This document shows, in pieces, positions 1-6,864 of a DNA stretch of 9,894 nucleotides. How positions within the stretch are numbered: the first letter of the stretch is position 1; every line of letters begins with the position of its first letter. The notes beneath the pieces are model-generated. The model saw nothing but the letters and a program-made list of their open reading frames with translations. It did no database searches and was not told the origin of the DNA. This DNA is from JBBRGG01 sp038240875. GTDB taxonomy: Bacteria; Planctomycetota; Phycisphaerae; Phycisphaerales; UBA1924. A program made the position numbers and the translations under genes. The stretch is taken from assembly GCA_038240875.1 (NCBI GenBank), contig JBBRGG010000134.1, forward strand, positions 1 through 9,894, written 5' to 3'.

Positions 1-108
1 GAATTTAAATCATGCCTGAATCACGTGCTCATTTTCCGTCAAGCCAAGATACTTTGCGATTTAGAATGCTTCATAATCGTTGCACGGAAGAGCTACCGCA
101 CGAGACGA

Positions 109-1731
109 TCAACGATTGGCCAATACATGTAGCGCCACGGCTTCGGCGACTTTGATGCCATCTACGCCCGCGGAGAGAATGCCGCCCGCGTAGCCAGCGC
201 CCTCGCCCGCCGGATAGAGGCCTTTGGTGTTCATGCTTTGAAAGTTCTCGTCGCGTTTGATGCGGATAGGTGAAGAGGTTCGCGTTTCGACGCCGGTCAG
301 CACGGCGTCATTCATATCAAACCCGCGGATCTGGCGGCCAAATTTCGTCAGCGCTTCACGGATGGCGATGATGGCATAATCCGGGAGGCATGAGGTGAGA
401 TCAGTCGGGAGCACACCTGGTTTGTACGAGGGAACGACTTTGCCCAGTGACGTGCTAGGCCGCCCGGCGATAAAGTCTTCAACGCGCTGCGCGGGCGCCG
501 CGTACGTGCTGCCGCCCGCGATGAATGCGGCCGATTCCCACTTGCGCTGGAATGCGACGCCAGCGAGCGGACCATCAGGATAATCATGTTCCGGCGTGAT
601 GCCGACGACTATCCCAGCGTTGGCGTTGCGTTCAGAGCGTGAATACTGGCTCATGCCGTTGGTGACGACGCGGCCTTCTTCGGAGGTGGCGGCGACCACC
701 GTTCCGCCCGGGCACATGCAGAAGCTGTAGACATCGCGCCCATTCTTGGCGTGGTGCACGAGCTTGTAATCCGCCGCACCGAGAATCGGGTTGCCCGCGC
801 TTGGGCCAAAGCGGGCGTTGTCGATGAGCGATTGCGGATGCTCGATGCGAAAGCCCAGGGAAAAGGGCTTGGCTTCAATATACACGCCGCGGTCGTGCAG
901 CATCTGAAAGGTGTCGCGCGAGCTGTGGCCGATTGCGAGCACAACATGATCAGAGGCGATGGATTCGCCGCTGGCGAGGGTTACGCCGCGCACATGGCGA
1001 TCGCCGTCGCCACTGGTATCAATCTCCAAGTTTGTCACGCGGCTTTCAAAGCGATACTCGCCCCCGAGCGATTCGATGGTGGCACGCATGTTCTCCACCA
1101 TTCCCACCAGCCGGAAGGTGCCGATATGCGGGTGCGCTTCGGTCAGGATTTCCGGCGGAGCACCAGCCTTGACGAACTCGGTGAGCACTTTGCGGCCAAG
1201 ATGCCGCTGGTCTTTGATCTGGCTGTAGAGCTTGCCGTCGGAGAAGGTTCCCGCGCCACCTTCGCCATATTGAACGTTGGATTCGGTGTCGAGAACCGAT
1301 CGGCGCCAGAGTCCCCAGGTGTCTTTGGTGCGCTCCCGCACCACTTTGCCGCGCTCAAGGATGATGGGTTTGAATCCCATCTGAGCAAGCAGCAACGCCG
1401 CGAATAGACCGCAGGGCCCAGAGCCGATAACCAGCGGACGCGAAGGAAGATTCTGGGGCGCACGGGCGACGAAGCGGTAGTCGATGTCGGGCGTGGGCTT
1501 GACGCTGACTTCATTCGTGAAGCGTTTCAAAACGGTTGCTTCATCCTTCACTTCTACATCGAGCGAGTAGATGAGCAAGATTTTATTTTTGTCGCGAGCG
1601 TCGTGCGCACGGCGAAAGACCGTGCAGGAAATCAACCTGTCGGGCGAAATGCGAAGCCGGCCGATGGCAGCTGCTTCGATGGCTTCCGGGACGTGATGAA
1701 GCGAGAGTCTGATGTCGGTCAGGCGGAGCAT
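109..1731 (-). CDS. COG2509-type FAD-dependent dehydrogenase
   Basis: This 540-residue protein is an NAD(P)/FAD-dependent oxidoreductase of the uncharacterised COG2509 group, probably cytosolic; its substrate is unknown. The first ~95 residues form the extra alpha/beta domain that precedes the Rossmann fold in this family. The dinucleotide-binding motif VIGSGPCGLF lies at residues 101-110, with the ribose-binding acidic residue E127 in IILERG. A GEGGAGTFSDGKL motif is at 157-169, a second strand-turn VVLAIGHSSRD at 263-273, the family hallmark CMCPGGTVVAATSEEG at 338-353, and the C-terminal FAD-contacting PAGEGAGYAGGILSAG at 507-522. Length is normal and the frame is unbroken. The ATG at 1731 has no Shine-Dalgarno in front of it; a possible -10 (TATAGA) sits only 5 bases upstream, so the mRNA may be leaderless. 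The gene is followed by 108 gene-free bases to the window edge. The family call is firm; the biological role is not known. Confidence 0.93.
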   Translation of the reverse strand: MLRLTDIRLSLHHVPEAIEAAAIGRLRISPDRLISCTVFRRAHDARDKNKILLIYSLDVEVKDEATVLKRFTNEVSVKPTPDIDYRFVARAPQNLPSRPLVIGSGPCGLFAALLLAQMGFKPIILERGKVVRERTKDTWGLWRRSVLDTESNVQYGEGGAGTFSDGKLYSQIKDQRHLGRKVLTEFVKAGAPPEILTEAHPHIGTFRLVGMVENMRATIESLGGEYRFESRVTNLEIDTSGDGDRHVRGVTLASGESIASDHVVLAIGHSSRDTFQMLHDRGVYIEAKPFSLGFRIEHPQSLIDNARFGPSAGNPILGAADYKLVHHAKNGRDVYSFCMCPGGTVVAATSEEGRVVTNGMSQYSRSERNANAGIVVGITPEHDYPDGPLAGVAFQRKWESAAFIAGGSTYAAPAQRVEDFIAGRPSTSLGKVVPSYKPGVLPTDLTSCLPDYAIIAIREALTKFGRQIRGFDMNDAVLTGVETRTSSPIRIKRDENFQSMNTKGLYPAGEGAGYAGGILSAGVDGIKVAEAVALHVLANR

Positions 1732-1736
1732 GGAAA

Positions 1737-1765
1737 TCTATAGCGCGTGCCGCTGCACGAAACAA
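1737..1765 (-). promoter_or_regulatory. Weak candidate promoter of the FAD dehydrogenase, within inverted repeats
   Basis: On the minus strand a TATAGA hexamer (1737-1742) lies 17 bases from TTGTTT (1760-1765). Only 5 bases separate the -10 from the ATG, which would place the transcription start at or next to the start codon. The -35 matches consensus poorly (3/6), so the call is tentative. An inverted repeat TGCAC-7-GTGCA (1754-1758 / 1766-1770) spans the -35. It overlaps a second one, GCACA-3-TGTGC (1768-1772 / 1776-1780), an arrangement that could be an operator. Confidence 0.25.
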
Positions 1766-1863
1766 GTGCACAAAGTGTGCCCACAGTGGTCGCTTTAGCA
1801 CTCCTGAGGGCGGAAGGGCTGACATTGATGTGGCACTGGCGGAGCAATACCGAACAAAGCGCA

Positions 1864-2783
1864 TCAACGCCCGGAAGAAGCCGGCTTCTCGCCCACTGCC
1901 AACATGCAGAACGCCAACGGGAATTTGGTCATCTCGAAGGCTCCTGAGTGCAATCTTCCCAACGACGCCACCGCGCGGAGGCCCACGCCCACGACGGTGT
2001 TCCGGACAAAGCGTGCGGCTCGGCGGGTGGGTGTACGGTCATAACGAGTGTCGAGTAACGCAGTGGTCATCCCAGCGCCTTCAAGTGCGCGGCTAAGCCC
2101 GAGCGAAGAAAAGACGAATAGATGCTGCGGCGGGTCGTACCACTGGTTCATCCCTGGAAGCAGTCGGTCGAACCAATCGTCGCCGATGCCGGTCTGCACG
2201 AAAAGCCGGCCGCCGGGCTCGAGCACGTCGAAAATGTCGCGTAAGGTTTTCATCGGATCTGAAAGATGTTCGATGACCCCCCACATCACCGCGGTTTGGA
2301 ATGTCCCGATATCTTTTTTAGATCGTGGATGTCGCCATGGAGCACATTCAGTCCAAACTTCTCGCGTGCGAAGGCCGCCCCGATGTCCGACAACTCAACG
2401 CCCATGCAATCAATGCCCGAATCCTTGCAATGCGATAGGAAGAAGCCTTTGCCACAGCCGACGTCGAGCAGTCTGCACACGCCTCTGGGCGAGCGGGCTC
2501 GCACTTGGGCCAGCTGCGCCGGGTGATGAGCCATCATCTTTTCTTCCATCGCGTAGTGCGTCTCCTCGCCAACCCCTTTGTGGTAGGAAGAATAGAAATC
2601 AGAGAGGTACTCGTTGCTAGGCATGGGGTGGACAAACGCGGTTCGGCAAGCAAGGCATCGGTACATCTTGTGAGGCCCGGCCATGAAGCATGCGTCACCC
2701 GACGAATCGCAGATGGGGCACACCACGGCACCTGAAGCTTTATCACCAACAGGTTTTCGTGAAACATCAGCAAGCTGCGACAT
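1864..2783 (-). pseudogene. Zinc-ribbon class I SAM-dependent methyltransferase, frame-broken
   Basis: Two overlapping reading frames encode one methyltransferase. The upstream frame (ATG at 2783, stop 2286-2288) carries a zinc ribbon (CPIC, then CLAC, at residues 22-25 and 43-46) and SAM motif I LLDVGCGKGFF (105-115), with acidic E130 after the next strand. The downstream frame (about 2312 to 1864) supplies the rest: a WGVIEHLSDP post-motif, LEPGGRLFVQTG, and a methyltransferase-like C-terminus. A single -1 shift, or one extra A, at the A6 run 2314-2319 would join them into about 306 residues, a normal length for this family. I chose ATG 2783 because GGAG lies 8 bases upstream; a GTG at 2828 is in frame but has no such signal. 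Relatives act on sugars, lipids or other small molecules, often in surface-glycan loci; the substrate cannot be told here. Whether this is a true pseudogene, a sequencing error or programmed frameshifting is open. Confidence 0.8.
2313..2319 (-). other. A-AAA-AAG slippery heptamer at the methyltransferase frame break
   Basis: Read on the minus strand the zero-frame codons are CTA AAA AAG, which gives X-XXY-YYZ phasing identical to the dnaX slippery site. A -1 slip makes GAT the next codon and continues directly as DIGTFQTAVMWGVIEHL, the expected continuation of the methyltransferase fold. I see no Shine-Dalgarno-like stimulator about 10 bases upstream and no strong stem just downstream, so programmed use is not established. 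Confidence 0.5.
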
Positions 2784-2828
2784 TTCTTTTACTCCCGTCA
2801 AGACACTTCTCGAACAACTGACGGCCAC

Positions 2829-3536
2829 AATGCCGCTGTTAACATTTGACGCGAAGAATAGTTTAGTCTACAGATCACGTTAGGATCAATTCCATTTCAA
2901 GTCTCGTGCCAAATAGCGTATGCTGTGTTTAGAGATCATTTTAAGTGGGTCATGACTAGCTGGCCCCCTTTGATCGCGCCACAAAGAGAGCCGTGGATTG
3001 GGACGGTTCACTTAAAGTATCTTCGTGACAAATTCTTGCATGAACGAACGTGGATGAAAACATTACGAACGCTTAGGCTCTTTCGTGTCGGCGCGAGATT
3101 GTCAAGCAGCCTCGATCAGCGAAACCGTGACATGCGAGAGACATCACATGAGCCGTGGGTGGCAAAAGCTTCAAAAAAATGATTGTGTGCATCCGCCCAA
3201 CTGTGTATGCAGTGCCCACTACCACACGCTCGTGGAAATGTGTGAGCTCTTGGGGGGTTGCGCGATCGCCGAGCGTGTAGCAAATCGCTCACATGCATCA
3301 GCGAAATAAAAGTTGCTAGCACTAACTCGATAAATCCAGTTGCGGCATGTTTCACCTACGCCGAACTTGCGTCTATCGTTAAACATATGATCTATTGCAC
3401 GACCAGCACTATACACATTCTGCAGGTTACTGAGATATCACAGAACGGCAATAGTATCCCCGTAATAGAGCTGGCTTAGCGTCTCAATCAGTTCATAACC
3501 GACGCCCTCTTCGAACGACTAGGCATAACTGGGCTT
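2829..3536. other. Gene-free stretch of about 700 bases
   Basis: No reading frame here shows a recognisable domain plus a ribosome binding site. The longest, an 85-codon plus-strand frame starting GTG at 2925, has no Shine-Dalgarno and resembles no family I know. The only structured part is at 3241-3293, where TGTGAGC and GCTCACA can pair across 39 bases that contain the 8-base palindrome GCGATCGC (3262-3269). A weak minus-strand promoter for the methyltransferase (TTGATC, 18-base spacer, TAAACT) can be read near 2860-2890, but it is not convincing enough to call. Confidence 0.5.
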
Positions 3537-4259
3537 TCACATCTGGTCTGATTTAATCTGTGTGCCTGCGTGCGCGGCAGGTTTTGGCAAGTTGTGCTGA
3601 TGAAACTCTCTTGCTTTAGCGAGCAATTGTGGCTCGGTCATGTGCGAAGCATCCACGGCCACTGTGCCGATCACCTTCCGAGCGATCTCTGAATGATGAG
3701 CATTTAGCTCTGAGAGTAGATGCGTCATCGCGCTGCTTGTTCCTGTTGCGCTGCCAAAGATAAGAATTTGCTGGGATCCGGTGAGTGCTTTGACAACGGC
3801 TTCGTAGAACGCCTTGAGATCAGATTTGCGCTGGCCGTTGGCGTTGTTGTCGACATTGTGCAGGTATCGGTGTGTGCCGCCGTGGTCATGCGCCACGATC
3901 CGTTGCGGAACTGAACCTTCTATATTAGAGCCGTATATGCGAGCTTCGCGATGATCAATCACGACTAATATGTGTTGTCCAGGCTCGGCAGCCGCAGGCG
4001 AATGAGATTGCGATTGCGTAAGAAAGTCACGGATGCGCATCACGGTATCGACGTCAGGATTTTCTTTATGCTTGGGCGGATGAACGAGTATGGTGTGGCC
4101 GTTGCGAGAAAACTTTACACTGCCGTTCTGTTCTTCACTCACTTCGGTCAGTGACGTCAGCATTGCGAGAACGTCGAGCCACTGCAAACTATGAGAGATT
4201 GGATGTGCAAAGACCGCGTTGTGCGTGGCTTGATGAGGATTGATCGCTTGGGCTTTCAT
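3537..4259 (-). CDS. Bacterial eRF1-like (baeRF-type) protein
   Basis: This 240-residue protein resembles the bacterial archaeo-eukaryotic release-factor-like (baeRF) group, often annotated as hypothetical or 'translational machinery protein'. These proteins are thought to act on ribosomes or tRNA, but their reactions are poorly defined. From the chosen start, VIDHREARIYG is at 100-110, then a His-rich turn (HDHGGTHRYLHN). ILIFGSATGTSSAMTHLL, the domain-3-like nucleotide or RNA-binding turn, is at 165-182. It is followed by GTVAVDASHMTEPQLLAKAREF from about 198. I chose ATG 4259 because GGAG lies 6 bases upstream; an in-frame TTG at 4271 is less likely. No transmembrane segment or signal peptide is visible. 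It is the last gene of a co-oriented trio with the PRC-barrel and DUF2934 genes, 110 bases downstream of the former. A hairpin between them suggests it has its own promoter. The family call is fairly sure; the role is inference. Confidence 0.8.
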   Translation of the reverse strand: MKAQAINPHQATHNAVFAHPISHSLQWLDVLAMLTSLTEVSEEQNGSVKFSRNGHTILVHPPKHKENPDVDTVMRIRDFLTQSQSHSPAAAEPGQHILVVIDHREARIYGSNIEGSVPQRIVAHDHGGTHRYLHNVDNNANGQRKSDLKAFYEAVVKALTGSQQILIFGSATGTSSAMTHLLSELNAHHSEIARKVIGTVAVDASHMTEPQLLAKAREFHQHNLPKPAAHAGTQIKSDQM

Positions 4260-4305
4260 TGAACGCTCCAAAAGTGTACACGCGTGTTGGCGATTCTCGA
4301 AGCAA

Positions 4306-4329
4306 GCTGGAACGCGATCCCGTTCCAGC
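4306..4329 (-). terminator. Hairpin terminator after the PRC-barrel gene
   Basis: GCTGGAACG (4306-4314) and CGTTCCAGC (4321-4329) form a perfect 9-bp stem with a 6-base loop. In minus-strand orientation the stem is preceded by AAAAG and followed by TTGCTTC, so it is terminator-like but with only a modest U-run. It lies 40 bases beyond the PRC-barrel stop and upstream of the baeRF-type gene, and should separate the two transcripts at least partly. Confidence 0.6.
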
Positions 4330-4369
4330 CCTTTTACATCATCGAACTAGTTGATTGTGCTTGTATGCT

Positions 4370-4825
4370 TCAGGTAAATCGGCGACCCATCGAGTAGTGG
4401 GGGTACGCCGGGTATCGATAGGTTGAGCCCCAAAAAGGGTCATACTCGTAGTAGTCGTACAAGGTGTCGAGGTACGCTCGGTCGATAATGTCGGGGTTGT
4501 ACGCCGGTGCTCCGACAAACTTCTTGCGGTCGTGGTTGATGTGCACGATCTTACTATCGATCCAACTGATGGCATCAACGGGAATTAGGAAGACCGACTT
4601 GCCTAAACCAAGAAATCCGCCCGAAGTAATCTGGAGGAAGCGAACTTTCTTCTCTGCGACGTCGATCATGAGTTCATCAACTTCGCCGATGGCCTCGCCG
4701 ATAGTGTCAACAACTTTGCGGCCACGAATGTCGTCACCTTTGGCCGTAAGCGTTAACGTTGTATCGCTAAGTCTGAGAATGTCTGGTTGCGCGGTGGACT
4801 GACCGTGATTCGAGGTGCTTTCCAT
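4370..4825 (-). CDS. PRC-barrel domain protein
   Basis: This 151-residue soluble protein carries a PRC-barrel, a small beta-barrel fold also found in RimM and the photosynthetic reaction centre H subunit, and common in stand-alone stress-related proteins. The barrel covers about residues 20-100. It starts at LTLTAKGDDIRGRKVVD and includes the typical IGEVDELMIDVAEKKVRFLQI strand pair (from 46), then GLGKSVFLIPVDAISW and a closing strand IVHINHDRKKFVGAP. The tail (117-146) is rich in tyrosine (LYDYYEYDPFWGSTY..YPAYPHY), which is common in plant-symbiont and planctomycete relatives; its role is unknown. ATG 4825 is supported by GGAG 8 bases upstream. There is no signal peptide. It lies between the DUF2934 gene (153 bases upstream) and the baeRF-type gene, same strand. 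The domain call is firm; no specific partner can be read from sequence. Confidence 0.88.
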   Translation of the reverse strand: MESTSNHGQSTAQPDILRLSDTTLTLTAKGDDIRGRKVVDTIGEAIGEVDELMIDVAEKKVRFLQITSGGFLGLGKSVFLIPVDAISWIDSKIVHINHDRKKFVGAPAYNPDIIDRAYLDTLYDYYEYDPFWGSTYRYPAYPHYSMGRRFT

Positions 4826-4940
4826 GACTTAAACTCCGTTTGTGAAAACAGAAAGAAGCGTAACTGTGTAGGTGTATTATGCCCATGCCACGCGCGCAGC
4901 CTGCATTAAGGCTAACACGTGTGTTCTCCAATAACAATTA

Positions 4941-4954
4941 TCGATCTAGATCGA
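4941..4954. promoter_or_regulatory. Perfect 14-bp palindrome between DUF2934 and PRC-barrel genes
   Basis: TCGATCTAGATCGA is its own reverse complement. It lies 25 bases past the DUF2934 stop and about 115 bases upstream of the PRC-barrel ATG. On the minus strand it is followed by TAATTGTTATT, so it could be a weak terminator for DUF2934. A dyad-symmetric protein site acting on the PRC-barrel gene is equally possible. A second short palindrome, ACACGTGT, sits at 4915-4922. Confidence 0.35.
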
Positions 4955-4978
4955 CGCGGTATGAACATTTTTAACTTT

Positions 4979-5275
4979 TCATTTATTCGCTTTGGACAGA
5001 GCGTCGAGTTCTTTCTCTGCTTGGGACCAGTCGGTCGTTTCGTCTCCGGGGCCGCCATTTCGGGCTTCGGAGATTTGATACGCTCGTGTTCGAATCTCTT
5101 CCGACGACAGTTGGCTGGCGCGTGCGTCGGTTACATGAGCGCTGGCCGTTGACGAAAGATTCGTTTCAAGCATTCGCGACGGCATAGTTTTGGCTACCTG
5201 AGGTTGAGCTTGAGGCTGAATTGCCTGAGGCTGAGCGTTACGAGGCTGATTCACGTGGCTGTTTTGGCGGGACAT
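4979..5275 (-). CDS. DUF2934 family protein
   Basis: This 98-residue protein ends in a DUF2934 domain, roughly residues 58-92. Its consensus core is visible as SEEIRTRAYQISEARNG followed by GPGDETTDWSQAEKEL. DUF2934 is a short helical domain of unknown function, found widely in Rhizobiales, Acidobacteria and Planctomycetes. The N-terminal half is a low-complexity, Gln/Pro-rich linker (QPQAIQPQAQPQ) with no predicted fold, signal peptide or membrane segment. I chose ATG 5275, which has a GTGAG purine stretch a few bases upstream. An in-frame TTG at 5311 would add 12 residues (MCSVSTFTSEHL) and has no clear ribosome binding site. It is the first gene of the minus-strand trio with the PRC-barrel and baeRF-type genes. 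Function cannot be stated. Confidence 0.8.
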   Translation of the reverse strand: MSRQNSHVNQPRNAQPQAIQPQAQPQVAKTMPSRMLETNLSSTASAHVTDARASQLSSEEIRTRAYQISEARNGGPGDETTDWSQAEKELDALSKANK

Positions 5276-5311
5276 AAGATGCTCACTTGTAAAAGTGGAC
5301 ACGGAACACAA

Positions 5312-5878
5312 GATTGTGCATCACTTCAATTAGTTCTCGCCTAGCCTGATTTATTCAACTAGCGAAGCATATTGGGAGTGCTGCACACACGATCCGGAAC
5401 ACTTGCACTTCCATTGAACAATCTCAACGTCGGAACATTCCTACATCATCAGCCTTAGAAGAAGTGAGAACTCTTCCCTCATTCCCTTTGATAGCTCGCC
5501 ACACGCAAGAGCAGCATTGTCGTGAAAGCGTTCCGCAACCCGTGCCGCGCAGAGGCGATAATCAGGCTGTTCAAAAACCTCGCGCGTCACCAAAACTATA
5601 CTGACTTTTGGCACTCTTGGGGTTGGTTTGAGGGCAGATTATCTTTTGAAACGGCACGGGAAAGATGGTACAAGCGGTATTTCAACAGACTGCTAGAGCC
5701 TTGAAGACAGCCCACTCGCTCACGCTCGGGATTCTTTTTTTACCTGCGGCCATTGGATTAAGAGAGGCAAAGATAACCGAGGCGAAGTAACACCACGATC
5801 AAAGCGATCATGACAGGTCATGGTGGCACGTCAATGCACTTGCAAAGTAACGTAACTGTATCACTCGACCACTTATTT
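5312..5878. other. Intergenic stretch with no convincing gene
   Basis: A 60-codon plus-strand frame (GTG 5522 to TGA 5704) is present. Its product is Trp/Arg-rich (FWHSWGWFEGRL...RERWYKRYF), has no recognisable family and no good Shine-Dalgarno, so I do not call it. About 30 bases after it comes a T7 run (5734-5740) with only a CCC...GGG pairing in front. At 5809-5822 CATGAC and GTCATG pair around two bases; CACCA (5791-5795) and TGGTG (5821-5825) flank that region as alternative arms. The whole could be a weak stem structure downstream of the dockerin ORF. Confidence 0.45.
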
Positions 5879-6187
5879 TCAGCATCCACCAGCCTCTAAA
5901 GCCGTGAAGAACGTGCCGACATCGCCACCGGTGATCCCGCCATCGAGATCCACGTCGGTACATGCGGCGCCTGCTTCAAACTCGGCAAAGAACGCCGCTA
6001 TATCCCCGCCAGTAATTCCGCCGTATTCGTTAAGATCAGATGTCTCAAAAGCATTTTCATGCGCCGTGAAGAAGGCAGCAACATCATCGCCGGTGATCCC
6101 GCCATCGCGGTCAAAGTCGGTGATGCAAGTAGACGCGAGATTGGACCGCGTCCAGAGCAGGGCTTCAAGCCGCGCGAACAGCGTCAT
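5879..6187 (-). CDS. Stand-alone GC-type dockerin triple repeat
   Basis: This 102-residue frame consists almost wholly of three dockerin/EF-hand-like repeats: DFDRDGGITGDDVAAFF (24-40), DLNEYGGITGGDIAAFF (51-67) and DVDLDGGITGGDVGTFF (78-94). It ends EAGGC, the signature of the GC-type dockerin anchor found at the C-terminus of exported planctomycete proteins. Each repeat has acidic or Asn residues at alternating positions suited to Ca2+ binding; the middle one is weakest (D51, N53, Y55). In relatives the domain follows a signal peptide and a long catalytic or adhesive region. Here there is neither: only MTLFARLEALLWTRSNLAST precedes the first repeat, and an in-frame TAA lies 6 bases before the ATG. 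No clear ribosome binding site is present. It is therefore probably the surviving tail of a decayed secreted-protein gene, although a small expressed protein cannot be excluded. Confidence 0.6.
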   Translation of the reverse strand: MTLFARLEALLWTRSNLASTCITDFDRDGGITGDDVAAFFTAHENAFETSDLNEYGGITGGDIAAFFAEFEAGAACTDVDLDGGITGGDVGTFFTALEAGGC

Positions 6188-6769
6188 GTTTTAACCCCAC
6201 CCGCTGACTTTCGTGGTGGTGCCACCGGTCTAGATTTCGGTGGCTTTCGCTGCTAAATAGCCGTGAACTAGGAAGTTGCTTATGTTCACTCACGACGCCG
6301 CGGTTTAGGTACAGATACCGGAATGGAGGTTACCATGTCCATTCCTGTGCCATGGTTGTAGTATGCTCAGCCAGCCTGCATCCCACCCGCGGCACCGACC
6401 GCGTCGGAAACCTCTTCACTCTATAAGGTTGAGTATGACCAATGACGCTGCGGTACCAGTCCACAGACAAGCCCGGCTGCCCGCTGCGTATATCGGATTA
6501 GCAAGGCCAACCTGTGATTCACCAGAAAAAGCATTTGCGAGAGAGATGCGAGTTGCTGCGGGATGCAGACAGACAAACGAATCGGCGACCTGGTCCAAGT
6601 GTGCTGCCTAAGTAGAGCTCACTACCGGATTGAAGCTGGGGAGAGACCATGCCGACCTAATGGGTGCCGCCAGCACCGAATCCGCAGAGGCCAGAGGTGC
6701 CTATCGAGGGGCGAGATGAGTTCCAGATACGCCGAATGCCTTTTCTTCTGCCTTATCGAACGCATTTTT
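6188..6769. other. Non-coding or decayed stretch between two dockerin remnants
   Basis: No frame here has a recognisable domain or a start with a ribosome binding site. Given dockerin remnants on both sides and a pseudogene to the right, this is probably degraded coding DNA, but I could not identify ancestral segments. The notable structure is the pair of alternative hairpins at 6320-6356, listed separately. Confidence 0.45.
6320..6356. other. Two mutually exclusive hairpins
   Basis: GGAATGGA (6320-6327) pairs perfectly with TCCATTCC (6338-6345) across 10 bases. ACCATG (6332-6337), which lies in that loop, pairs with CATGGT (6351-6356). The two stems cannot form fully together. There is no U-run and no adjacent intact gene on the plus strand, so the role is unknown. 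Confidence 0.35.
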
Positions 6770-6862
6770 TTAGTATCCGCCTTCTTCGTTTGTGGTGAAG
6801 AAGAACGAGATGTCGTCGCCGGTGATGCCACCGTCATGGTCGTAGTCAGCCAGGCAACGGCG
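6770..6862 (-). pseudogene. GC-type dockerin C-terminal fragment
   Basis: The minus-strand frame ending at the TAA in 6770-6772 encodes one dockerin repeat, CLADYDHDGGITGDDISFFF, followed by TTNEEGGY and the stop. It matches the repeats at 5879-6187 closely, but ends GGY where the GC-type anchor would end GGC. The open frame extends upstream only to a TAA at 6881-6883 and has no start codon, signal peptide or host protein. It is therefore the cut-off tail of a once longer exported protein. Its upstream end meets the WD40 remnant on the opposite strand at about 6862, a probable rearrangement junction. Confidence 0.65.
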
Positions 6863-6864
6863 GC

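Noticed and set aside
751..1407. 218-codon plus-strand frame
   Set aside because: It lies entirely antisense to the FAD dehydrogenase, has no family resemblance, and arises from the codon bias of the real gene.
2048..2620. 190-codon plus-strand frame across the methyltransferase
   Set aside because: The opposite strand has zinc-ribbon and SAM motifs; this frame is low-complexity Ser/Pro/Arg and is a shadow.
2925..3182. 85-codon plus-strand frame in the gene-free stretch
   Set aside because: GTG start with no ribosome binding site and no recognisable family.
5085..5100. TTCGAATC resembling a tRNA T-loop
   Set aside because: No acceptor or anticodon stems fit around it, and it lies inside the DUF2934 gene.
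5522..5704. 60-codon Trp/Arg-rich plus-strand frame followed by a T7 run
   Set aside because: No good Shine-Dalgarno, no family match, and the hairpin before the T-run is only three base pairs.
5900..6120. Repeated motif that might suggest a repeat array
   Set aside because: The three similar units are the protein repeats of the dockerin ORF, not CRISPR repeats; spacing and sequence vary with codons.
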